Positions 41,016-53,900 of a stretch of 64,000 nt of DNA are shown in pieces (positions within the stretch are counted from its first letter, which is position 1; the number at the start of each line of letters is the position of its first letter). The stretch comes from Hexactinellida sp. DTS-2022 (lineage: Eukaryota; Porifera; Hexactinellida). The DNA lies in NCBI GenBank assembly GCA_028753945.1, contig JAPNXP010000001.1, positions 1,726,501 to 1,790,500 of the forward strand, read 5' to 3'. The notes beneath the pieces were generated by a model. The model searched no databases and was not told the DNA's origin. It saw only the letters and a program-made list of their open reading frames with translations. Position numbers and translations under genes: made by a program.

Positions 41016-41610
41016 CAATAATTAAGTAGGTAGCCTTTTCATTGTATAAAATATTAGTCGAACAAATGACAAAATAGGAAAATATTAGCGAACAAATGAC
41101 AACATAGGAAATATTAGTCGAACAAATGACAACATAGGAAAATTAGTCGAACAAATGACAACCTCAAAATTTCGAACAAATGCAGCGCCTCCATATTATC
41201 TTCCTTAGCTTAAATGCAAATTATTTTTATAATGGAAAACCAAAACACGATTCCACACAACCCTAAGATTAAGATATAATACAGTAGTGTTTTAATACTG
41301 TAAATAATGTCAGAGATAAATAAATACAGTTTAGTTATTTTTCGACAAAATTTCGGTTGATTGACTCAATATTCGTTTAAAAAATCCAAAATCACAATTA
41401 ATCGGGTCAATATTATGTCTATTCTTGGGCCAAAGTGACCCATTATGCGGAGTTGACATGACTGTAAATAAAATAATTGTAAATAAAATAATTTTCAAAT
41501 ACAAGTATATATTAATTAATTATAGTTAAAATTTTCAGTTAAGATGTTTTTTAAATTTCAATAAAATTAAATCTAATAGAAGAATAACGAGTGGTTGAGT
41601 GGTCCATTGC

Positions 41611-41636
41611 CAAGCGACCGAGACCAAAGGGCTCGT
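41611..41636 (+). repeat. GC-rich hairpin repeat tail, copy 3
   Basis: CAAGCGACCGAGACCAAAGG followed by GCTCGT. The first half of the hairpin is worn. Confidence 0.6.
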
Positions 41637-41830
41637 TATAATATAGATCGTATTTACTTTTTAGGAAATATATACAATTGAGTTTAAAAAAGGACATATT
41701 ATTATTAATCAACAGCTTTGGATATGATATCTAATAAAGTACCGGAGTTAAAATTATCTTCCATTCAGGTATAAAGAAGATCCCACAACAATCTACTAAG
41801 TGATTAACCACAGTGTATGATATCCAACAA

Positions 41831-41915
41831 ATGGCGAGCGGGGCAGAGAAACTTCGGAAAATAAAGAGTTCAATAAACAATCACAAACATAATACGAAGT
41901 ATGAATTGATACCAT
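41831..41915 (+). CDS. Lipoxygenase exon 1 (tentative)
   Basis: ATG followed by MASGAEKLRKIKSSINNHKH; the donor CCAT|GTGAGC leaves one base, exactly the phase exon 2 needs (T+GT gives Cys). There is no homology support for these 28 residues, so another first exon is possible. Confidence 0.45.
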
Positions 41916-44900
41916 GTGAGCTGACTCATATAAAACATCTCAAGATTGAGCCATTCGCACTAAAACCACATCGTACGTCGTAGGTTTATTTATGACTACA
42001 AATATATTTGTATATGTATATGGTAATATTTTGTTTTGTCTTGGAAATTCACCTAGTAGATAGTACCTTGAAAATATAAAAATTAACGTTATTTGGAACA
42101 AATTTAACAACGCCATTGCGCGAAAAATTATAATATTAAAATTATAGTGATTAGAGAAATATATTCATCTTTCAACTGAAAATATATAGAAATATAAAAT
42201 GAGAAAAGAGGTAAAAAGGAAGTACCATCTCGCTCCAAAATCAAAAACGGCACATCTACATTATACTATGTTACTACGGCATCTGGTTTGTCCCAGATCT
42301 ATTATTCGTTGGCTGCAATCAGTACAAAATGTTGCATGTGTCATGGGAACATCATCTTCATTATTTTATTGTCACTCAGAGCAAGTTGGTTCCTTTACAA
42401 CCACTTCTAAAGATTATATATTTTGGGTATACAAGTTTTTCGTGATCTTAGATTGGATATATTTTAAAATCATCTGTAGTAGTAAAAATATTGCCTACAC
42501 AATTCTTCTATGGTGAATTCCATGATAAATGTTTAAAATAAAAAGATGAGTTGATATCTTTGGAATTAACTATTTAATTAATATGCATTTAAGATTCAAC
42601 TAGTTTCACCCACAAAATCAATAATATGGTTGTTGTTTGATTAATAACACTAGTATTTGTTTTGCTTGAATCAACACATTTTATCAATTAATATCCAAGA
42701 TTAATGCAGATTCGGACAAATGTATAACTTAAAACCTATTCTCACAAGCGACAACTGAACAATTAGGACAAGTTCAGTTCTCCCTTGATGACATACCTAT
42801 AACCTTAGCGAACGAGCGCCTTTGGTGGTAATTACAAATTCCATATTAGTTCACAACTTAACGAAAGAAAGTACACAATTATATTGTAGTATTTATTTCT
42901 TCTGGATCACTTTTGTTTCTTACAAATGTAAAAATAAATATGTTGTTAAACAATGTATTTCTTTGAGTAGGAAAAATGACTCTAACCCGCCCCAAGTTAT
43001 GAAATTATGGTAAGTTAATTTAAACCAGCTCTTGTGAAATGGTGTTAATTTTGGTAAGGAAACAACTCCATCTTTTAATGGAAAATTGGTAATAACCATT
43101 AAGGAATGATTAATGAATAAATTACAATACTACTTAAGTTCTATTCAATTTGTGAAGCGGTTACACTCCAAGCTTAATATCAAGATGACCACATATTTTC
43201 ATATAATTAATAATAGCGCGGTCAAAACTTTGTTCTAGACCACCTCAACAAAGTAGGAGTATAAATTGAATAATTGTTCTCAGAAATATACATAGATCGA
43301 TAATTTTGAATTTTCTAATAGGTACTGCTTTGCCAACAAACACATGCTACGGGGTTCGTATTGTAAACGGAAATATGGAGAATGCAGGGACAGCATCCAA
43401 TGTATATTTGGAATTAACTGGAGACAAAGCAAGAACAGAAAAGATAGGATTAGGGCATCATATCCAATTTCTAAAGAATTCAGATGCTACCCATGATGAC
43501 TACATAGTAGAGTGTGAGGGAGATCTAGGAGAAGTACAGCTAGTCACTATTGGGAATGATGGATTTAGGATGGTTGGTGCAGATGCGTCTTGGTATGTTG
43601 CATTCAGTTATGTAATAAACCTCCAGACACAGTGTGAGAAAAACTTCCCTTGCTATCATTGGATAGGAGAAGGAGACCACTATACCAATTCAGCTGACTG
43701 TGGTGAGTTATACCATAAAGAACATACTATCGATAATTCGATATCCATAGGAAATATTTAAGTGACCCATGGAGATGATAAAATTTATAAAAAAGATATC
43801 CAAATAAGAAATAAGTAGAAATAGGTTACAGATTTTATCTTCGAGTTCACGTCATAGCTTTAATTATAGTTATACAAAATATTTGTTTGTAAGAAACAAA
43901 TGTATAAATAGTGGAACATCCCATAACGCACCCTCCGAGAAGCTTAAACCTCACAAACCTCGGAACGAACTGGATATAACATAACATACATGCAATAGAT
44001 AAAAATTACAGCTGTGCAGACCGGAGGGAGACAGTTGTGTACAGAGACATTAGTGTACAAGCCTAGTGCGACACTTATGTACAACTTAGTGCGACATTTG
44101 TGTACAGAGATTTTTGTGTACAGCGACATTTGTGTACAGCGACATTTATGTACTGCGACATTTGTGTATAGACTACAGAGTTTTGTACATGGGGACACTT
44201 GTGTACAATCAGTCAACCTGGTAAGGTGAAGAGATTGTCTCATTAAAATGAATGAAAGTTTAATACTAAATTAAACATTTTTACAAGTTTTATTTAAGTA
44301 TAAATAATTAACAATTTTTAAGATAACATTCAGGTTCTTTTATTCTAAACATTCAAGGAACCAAAATTGTGTTCATAATATAGAGGCTTCTAATAAGCAA
44401 ACTAACTCAAACAAACCTAAGTTGTTAAATTGGGAGCCGTAGTACTTGTTCATTATAATTATTATAATTTCATAAGTAGACGAAAATTGTTCATAATAAG
44501 TAGACCTGATCCTGACTGTCAGTTTCTTTTCTTTCACCCTAAAATGAGCCCTCTTACTGCAAATTCAGCTTCCATAAACAAGTACGTACACATGATTATT
44601 TTCGTTACTGAAAATCTAATAAATGAAATACTTGTACTTTTTACTGTGCCGACTATACTAATAGTATAGTGGCCCAGTATTGGTCTTAGTGCTTTGGTTA
44701 GTTATTATTTTCCTTCCGTATCCTCTCCACAGAACAGAGTTTTATTAACTAAGAACTGAAATTTCAGGACAGGTGTCTCATGGGTTACAGATGTGCACCT
44801 GGGGTCACGATTTTTGATTAATAATTTTTGGACACATTTTAGCACCTGTTTAATGCTAGAAAAAGAACAATAAATAGTCCGCGAATAACTAATTTATATG

Positions 44901-47900
44901 CATTCGATAGATAATTAAATTCTACACCTTTTCACAGTGCACGAATTTTTAAATTGGGTTTCGTTAGTGCCAGAATAGAGTTGCAAATTTCCTTTGTTTA
45001 CTAACACTTCAGTTCAATTGAAAGTGTTAAATCTAATTCTATTGTTTCAACTTGTGATAATTATATTGATTCAACTTGTGAGATCGAGTAGGCTTCTATT
45101 TTCTAATTGAAAACTAATATTTTACATTGCATAACAACGACAGATTATGTGATTTTAAACTTCCTTCTGCTTAAATATTTTGCACAATGGATACATGACA
45201 TATTTAATTCCAATTAATTCGCTCTGTGTTTAACTTATAGAGACGGTTCCAATTAGATTATTGGGGTTATCGAGTGCGCTAAATTCAAATATGATAGTGA
45301 AATTAAATTAAAATTAATAATACAGGTAAACCTCCCAAAGCGGCACCCATCGGGAGAATGATTTTGTGCCGCTTCTCGGAGGTTGCCGCTTTGGGAGGTT
45401 GCTCGTAAGGTAAAACTCCCAAAGCGGGACCCATCGGGAGAATGATTTTGTGCCGCTTCTCGGAGGTTGCCGCTACTCGGAGGTGCCGCTTTGGGAGGTT
45501 TACCTGTAATTGCAAATAATTTGAACTTCATTTATTTTGCTGTACATATTAATGGTGTTAAATTATTAATAAATTAATACTAATTAGCTAAATTTCATTA
45601 ATCTCAGAAATTATATCAGATAGAAACAAACTTTAAATTGATCAATTGGTCCTTATGCTACGTACCACCTATACAAGTGGGTCTTGACACCTTGAGGTGA
45701 TGATGACATCATCAAAAAAATGTGTTTTTACAATTTTGTGAATTTTATATTTCGAACGGGTTGGTTGGTGTTGGGGGATCACACAATACGCACATAAAAA
45801 ATGCTGACTCATCACTTATTATATTCTACTGAAACTTGAATATCTTTTAAATGAAGTGAGCTAAGGCTAAGTTCCTTCTGGAATTGAAAACCCTAATTAT
45901 CTTCCTTAGTTTGTATTCTATTTACTCTCTTTATTATCTATCATTTAAAACAAAGTTTGACTCTCTAGCTCATATACATTCCGAGTTACAGCCTGGTATG
46001 TGAATATGGAACTAAATGACATATCATTTAATTTAACATTAATTGAAATTTTACTATAAACAAAGTTACTTTGGAAATTTGGGTAGTTATCAATGCGATG
46101 TTAATGCCTATATAGTTAGTACTAACTAGTAGCACGGGGGCGTCAGACTGCTTTAAGCAATTACTTGTTTACTTTAAATTTTTTCTGTAGTGACTAATCG
46201 GAATTTTCAATAAATATTTCGAATTCTAAAAATTCCGATTAGTCACTACAGAAAAAATTTAAAGTAAACAAGTAATTGCTTAAAGCAGTCTGACGCCCCC
46301 GTGCTACTAGTTAGTACTAACTATATAGGCATTAACATCGCATTGATAACTACCCAAATTTCCAAAGTAACTTTGTTTATAGTAAAATTTCAATTAATGT
46401 TAAATTAAATGATATGTCATTTAGTTCCATATTCACATACCAGGCTGTAACTCGGAATGTATATGAGCTAGAGAGTAGAGAGTCAAACTTTGTTTTAAAT
46501 GATAGATAATAAAGATAGTAAATAGAATACAAACTAAGGAAGATAATTAGGGTTTTCAATTCCAGAAGGAACTTAGCCCTAAGACGAAACTTCCAACTCA
46601 CTAAGGGTCGTTGCATTTTGAAACACCTTTCTTAAATAATTTAACACCTTCATAGTGATGATGACTTGGCGAAAAAAAAATCCAAAATTGCAGCCTGTGC
46701 CGACAGCATGTTCCATTGGAGGCACTATCAATAAACCACCAACAAAATATAGTGCCACCAAAGGAACATGCGTCGGCACAGGCTGCAATTTTGGATTTTT
46801 TTAATGGCTCTAGCGTGCAACCTGCGTGCTGGTGCTAATTCTAGTGTATCGACTTATCTGATACCGTAAGAATTCTCATTTCCCTGACTTTGATTAATTA
46901 ATATACTTATACCACTTTGAGGCACTTTTTAATAGTTTTTATTGATCAATCAATGTATATGTTATATCGATTTTGTCAAATGTTGATTTTACAAAATCAA
47001 CATGTCGATTTTACAAAATCAACATGAATCAACGGAACTAAAACAAGTGTTCGACTTTGGCTATATTACTCGGATAAGCCTAGGTTTTATTGCATTTTGT
47101 TCAGAATTCGCTTCATCCAAGTATATACCGACTTGTATGAAGAAATTTCTTTACCAAAATGAAATTTTTTTACCAGAAAGAAAAAATATTCCAGGGTGCT
47201 TTGCAAAATCAACGAATAAAATATGTCGATTGTATAAAATCAACATTTTTTATTAGTTGATTTTGTAAAATCGACATTCTGAAATGTTGATTTTACAAAA
47301 TCAATAAATAAAATATGTTGATTTTGTAAAATCGACATTCTAAAATGTCGATTTTACAAAATCAACTAATAAAAAATGTTGATTTTATAAAATCGACATA
47401 TTTTATTCGTTGATTTTGCAAAGCACCCTGGAATATTTTTTCTTTCTGGTAAAAAAATTTCATTTTGGTAAAGAAATTTCTTCATACAAGTCGGTATATA
47501 CTTGGATGAAGCGAATTCTGAACAAAATGCAATAAAACCTAGGCTTATCCGAGTAATATAGCCAAAGTCGAACACTTGTTTTAGTTCCGTTGATTCATGT
47601 TGATTTTGTAAAATCAATATTTGACAAAATCGACATAACATATACATTTAATATTCTCTACTATATAATTTACCTGTTATGATATTCAATGAAAATGTGT
47701 CCAAAAAATGTAATCAATAAATTAACTCGCGGTAGACTGTAGTGCTTTAGGAAGGCCAGATCACGATCACGATTCTTATTTGACGATCGGAGTGAGATCG
47801 ACGATCTTATTTATATCAGGGATCGACGCACGATCGCAATCGTTTTTAGTAAAATACGAGCTTTTATTTGTTATATTTTCTTCTGCATGGGTATGTAATT

Positions 47901-50900
47901 TGGACTACGTCATCAAGTCATGTAAAATCAAACAGATCATACTATATTTCGAAATGTCAGCAGGGTTGCAACTTGCAAACAATACTATTTAAACGACCAA
48001 AGTTTTCATTACTTGGTAAATAACTTCAAACTTTTTGCAAACAAAATCTTTGAAATATTAGGGGATTCATAAGGTAAAATAATATGCACAATTAAGTAGT
48101 TATGTTATTATTTATTTAAGTACATACTGAGTGTTGTACTGAGGCTCGTCGCTCCGTATAAAGATTGTAATAACCGGTTAGAATGTTACTATTCGTATTT
48201 TGTATTTAGCTACACTCAAGCAGGTTGGACATAATTCTGTATTAGTGAAACAGAGACAGCTTCAGTTAGAAGAGAGAAGAAAAATTTATATTTGGAGATT
48301 TTTCCCAGATAGCGGATATGCTTCCGCCATTAAATTAGGAGACGATCCTCCTTTGGACGAGAAATTAGAGAGAGCAAAGAGCCAAAATTTCCTTGGAAAT
48401 CAATTCAAAGGGGTTGTATTAACACTGAGTTCGGGAATTACCAAAGGGAACATTTTACATGAACTAGTTTCGGTTTTGGTTGGTAAAGAAGTGAAATATA
48501 CTGATACTTTTAAGAATCTAGTTGAATTCTATGACCTAGCAAAATTACTACAGAAGGAAGATGTTAAATTTATTACCAAACACCACCATTCAGTAGATCT
48601 TATCGAGGATAAAATAATAGCGTTCGAAGGATTTCGTTGGACGAGTGACGTAGAATTCGGCCGTCAGATTCTGAATGGAGTTAACTGTGTACTCCTGAAG
48701 CGTTGCACTGCTTTACCAGAAAACTTTCCAGTGACGAATGAGATAGTTGGAAACTTGTTGTGCAGAGGAGTACCATTGGAAAAGGAAATGCAGGTATAGT
48801 CTACAGTAGGGATCTGCTTAAGCAAGTAAAAATTTTTCAGAATGTTAGCTTCTAGTTGGCACTTCAATTAGGTGATCTGATTTAATAATTGGACAATCAC
48901 TATAGTTTCCAAGTTTATATATTGCTTCGCCTTCTGGAATTAATTTAATTTTGTTTTGTAACTATTTTGTTCGGATTACTTTATCTACTACGATGCCTAG
49001 ATTTGCATTCACGTCTAATTAAGTCCATATAAATCATAGATTAATTGCAGCTAGAAGGATAATGGTATAATATAATATAATATAATATAATATAATATAA
49101 TATACAGTGGAAGCCGCTTAATCGGGAGACGGTTAATCGGGAAATTCGGTTATTACGGACGAGGCTTTGGAAACTATTTCGTATCAAATAGTATAAAGTA
49201 TATCGGTTAATCGGGAGAACCGGATAAACGGGACTAAATTCCTACTCCCGAGGCGTCCCGATTAAGCGGCTTCCACTGTAATATAATATAATAGAAAATA
49301 AAATAAAATAATATAATATAATATAATATAATATAATATAACATAATATAATATAATATAATATAATATAATATAATATAATATAATATAATATAATATA
49401 ATATACACGTAATATAATTTAATTCATATTATATAATATTATATTCAAGGTTGAAACCGCTCGAACCGAATACCAAATACTGATACACGTATCAGGTTGG
49501 CAACCAAATATCAACTATTCGGCAAATAATATTCGGTTCAACGAAATATATCAGTATTCGGTTTCAACTTTAAACCTTGATTACAGTCGACTCCGCTTAA
49601 TAGAGCCACCTTGGGACCAGGTTGGTTTGACTCGATTAAGCGGAGAAACCGATTAACCAAAAAATATTGTAAGCCAAACTGTAATTCTGTCCTATAAATC
49701 GTGTGAAATTTTGACCCGATTAAGCGGAGAAACCGATTAACCGGTGGCTCTATTAAGCGGAGTTGACTGTAATTGATATTATAAACTATTATTTTATCAT
49801 ACGATTAAATCTTTATTATATAAATGTCTTGATTTTAGGATGGTTACGTGTACATTTGTGACTTGAGTGAGATAATGGATGGACTACCTTGTCAAGAAGG
49901 TTTCTTCTGTGCTGCGCCTTTGTGTCTTCTCTATGTAAATCCTACAAAACGTCTTGTTCCAATCGCCATACAGCTAAAGAGAATACCAACTGAAGATAAT
50001 CCCATATTCCTACCTACTGATGGATGGATAGACTGGCTTCTAGCAAAGATGTACTTTTCAAATGCTAATGCAATGGTAATATTACTATCAGTTATCAATT
50101 ATAAACTCTTATATTAATAGTTACAGTACATACAAATTTGTATATACAGGAGAACCTCTTAAGTACCAACAAAATTAATACGAAATTCCGGTAAATACGA
50201 ACACTCTTTCAATTCCCTTCAATGCTTTTTCAATACAAATTATATTAGTTAACAGGAATTCCGGATAAGGCGCACCCATTTTGCAATTTTGACGGACCCT
50301 GGTGTTCGTACTAACGAGGTTCTACTGTATATATTTATAGCAAAAGTTAATTTGGTAGGATGTATAACAAATAATACTTTATAATCCTTCCCTTCCCTGA
50401 GTAAATATTATCCCCGTTATACTTCAAATCGATTATTCTTTTAGCATCACGAAATATCATCTCACTACATAAGCTGTCATACGGCAATGGAGGCATATGG
50501 CGTCGCTATAATGAGAACTCTACCTGATGCTCATCCAGTATACAAACTACTTAAACCAGCAATCCGCTATACGATGGCAATAAATAATGGAGCGAGAAAA
50601 ACGTTGGTCAATGAAGGAGGTCTTATTGACCTTGTTTTTGGAATTGGAGGAAAAGATCATTTATCAGGAAAATGTAAATTAATACAGCGTACCAATGATA
50701 AATATAGTGTACACTGGACTAACATTAAGAGAAATCTTGTTGAGAGGGGAGTGGATGATCCAGATAAACTACCTAACTATTACTACAGAGAAGATGGGCT
50801 GAAACTGTGGAATGCAATAGAATCATTCGTCAGGTCTATCATTGATCTGTTCTACAAAGACGATACAGATGTTCAGCAGGATACTGAGCTCAAGGATTGG

Positions 50901-53900
50901 GCTAATGAGATTCACCATTATGCGTTCCCTGTTTTCCGTAGCCAACCAATGGGCAGAGGATTCCCAGAAACTATAACGAACAAGAATGAATTGATTGAAT
51001 ATTGCACACTAATAATATTCACTGGGACAGTGCAACATGCTGCTGTTAATTTCGGTCAATTCCAGATATATGGTTATGTACCCAATGCTCCACTTAACCT
51101 CAGGAAACCAGTGCCGACACAGAAGGGAGTTGCTACAGAAGAAGATATACTCCATTGCTTGCCTAACCTGGCGCATACTGCACTAAGTATAGGTTTATGT
51201 TTCCAACTGTCGCAGTTTAGTCCAGACGAAGTGAGTTAAGTTAATTTGATTCTATACATTTGCACACTTCTTCTTTTCTAACTAACTTCATACAGTCAGG
51301 TCTGCTTATTATGAACAAGATTTCGTCTGCTTAATATGAAGATTTTTTATTATGAACAAACCCTACGGTCCCAATTTAACTACTTACATAGGGTTTGTAT
51401 TAAGTTGAGTTCGCTTATTATGAAGTCTCTCTATTATGAACACAATTTTTGGTCCTTTGAATGTCCATAATAAAAGAACCTGACTGTATTTGTATATGAG
51501 AATCCTTATATAGAGCTGAGCTTTGTAGAGTTCGGATTTTTTCCCATACTAAAAGCCCAGGCTTACTTTCTAAAGGTCAATTTCAAAGCTTTGGGAAAAA
51601 ACTGACCTTTCTCAGTGCCTGAATACACATACTGAAAAACTGAACTCTACTAGAGCTGAGCTCTATATAAGTAATTTATTTGTATATAACGTAAAAGAGG
51701 GACTCGTAGATATGTAGGTATGAAGTATGTACCTTATATAAGAATACTGTATTTTTGGTATATGATAAAGAAGTTGTATTTACAACTATAAATATTCCAT
51801 AATCCAAATAAGTATCGTAATAGTCCCTGATTAACTGTACATAATAAATCTCAATCTATATACGTAATGTGTTTGTTTGTCTGGATTGCATTAAAATGAT
51901 AGGGAAATATAAAACGCATATACAGTAGATTCCGCTTAATTGGGACACCGGTTAATCGGGACAACCACTTAATTGGGACAACTCACCAAGAACCAAATAT
52001 TTTATATGAAGCTAATACTAAAAAATTTCGGTTAATCGGGACAAATTCCGCTAAATCGGGCTCAACAAATTGGGTTCAAAATTGGTGTTCGCTCAATAGA
52101 AAATTCATATTGATCAGAACAAATTCTAATAATCTTGGACAATTCTGATGAAGGCATAACAAATATCTTAATAGGGCCTATTTTCTTATTGATTTCCGTA
52201 ATATCGCAATTTACCTTGTGGTTCACGGATAGTTCCAAACGGTCTACAAAATATTAAGGCTCATACTTAGAGTGTGAGTAGCCTCAAGGGTCCGCAGGCA
52301 GTGAAGGAATTGTTATAACAGGTTTAATTAAAACTGAGATTGTTGTAGATCGCTAGTTAAGCGTTATTTAATATTACATTTTTCGTTTAATTGAGACAAG
52401 ATGCCTGAAACAAACGTGTCCCAAATAAGCGGAGTGTATATGAAGTTAGACGAATTTCCAAATTATATAATATGTAAACAAATCGGAGTGGACACTTGTG
52501 TACAAGACTAAGAGAAACATTTGTGTATAGCAAACTAATGCTGATTATTACATTAATCCGAACAATTTTAGTAGAATACGTCTATCTGTATATTAAAAGC
52601 GGAATTGTTGTGTGTTTGTTTGGATGTTTGTCCAGAATTAATTGGAAAGACTACAAGTCCCAGAAAGCTGAAAATTTGTATACAGGGGTAATTTTGTACT
52701 GCGACAACGATCTATTGGTTTTTGAAACAAAATAACGGGATTATGACGTCACAGTTTCGAAAAACAGATATTTTGTACTAGCTTCCCAATTTTGCTCCGA
52801 TTTGTGGAAAATTCAAAGCATTAGACGTACACTAAATTTTTACACCTGATAGCAGTTCACGAATTCCCATTTTACTTCTGATTGTGACACAGTTAATTAA
52901 TTAGTCCCTGCACTAATCAACCATAAATAGTGTATCGTACCAACACAGGTATAGCAAAGTGCAAAATCGATTTTCGATTGTGTTCTATTGCAAACAATTC
53001 AAGGGAGAGTGATTAACGAAAGTTATTAGTTCAAATGTATCATATTATTCTTAGCACTATGTGGGTGATCTGATTTGTTTGGTTAACAAGAATGCACTCG
53101 AGTAGTTAACTTCTCTGATGTATTGTTTATTTATTACACCTATATTGGCTTCCTATTAATAAGACAATTAATGGAATTACGTAATTTCTAACCTATACTG
53201 AAATTATGAAATTAATTAAGTAGTTGATTCATCAAGGATTTAGGATCTGTCTAATTATGAGATTGATATGTTTATTATTACTATCAATTAAATCAAATAT
53301 TTTACAACCCTGGATTTAATCTCTGCATAATAATGGTTTAATGGTGAGAATAAGACCGCGAAGCGGTCTTATTTTCATCTTTATACCATTATTATGCAGA
53401 GATTAACTAAGTAAATTACTTTGCAATATAATATACTGAAATAAATAATTGGGTATAATTTATCTGCCACGGGTTTCAATTTATTTGAGCTAACAAGCTA
53501 ACCTTTTAATGGAGCTGAAATGAGCTACCTTAATTAAGAATTATTGAGCCAATATCATATATTATTAACTAATAATTAATAGCTAATAAGTAATGGGAAT
53601 AACATACATAAACATCATTTCCCAAACAGATTACATTAACGAATCACAACCCAGAATGAATTTAACCGCGAGTTAAGTAGTGTGTGTAATATACTAGCCA
53701 CAGGTTAACTTATTTATTATTAATATTACTGTCTTTTAGAGGAGGGAAAGGCCGCGAAGCGGCCGTTAATTGCATCGCGTAGTGCCTAACACGAACGAAC
53801 AAAGGTCGCGAAGCGACCTTTGTGAGAGAGTGATCCGTCGCGAAGCGACCGAGACCGAAGGGCTCGTCCTATTAAAACGCAAACCTTTGTGTAGTGTTAT

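Larger units (their letters stand above)
40448..41192. mobile_element. MULE-type element with tandemly repeated inverted ends
   Basis: A 745-bp element. Ends read GCGCTTTCATTTGTTCG and CGAACAAATGCAGCGC; next, inside, the about 33-bp phrase TTGTCATTTGTTCGACTAAT is repeated, two copies at the left and four at the right, inverted. The flanking 8-bp repeat is ATATTATC (40440-40447, 41193-41200). The core holds a minus-strand transposase remnant (40630-40860) and one GC hairpin repeat. It is a small cousin of the foldback design at 28086. Confidence 0.7.

Noticed and set aside
42199-42516. A 105-codon frame as the first lipoxygenase exon
   Set aside because: Its phase and sequence do not lead into the PLAT exon; 41831-41915 has a good donor and the right phase.
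44014-44229. A 71-codon frame with repeated VYK/LCTE phrases
   Set aside because: It is the translation of the 16-bp minisatellite.
47002-47256. An 84-residue frame repeated almost identically on the other strand at 47366-47647
   Set aside because: Both are the two arms of one palindrome; the protein resembles nothing and its ends are the GTTGATTTT array.
52496-52735. A 79-codon frame in the last lipoxygenase intron
   Set aside because: The GTGTTTGTTTGGATGTTTGTC-like wording resembles a common dispersed invertebrate repeat, not a gene.
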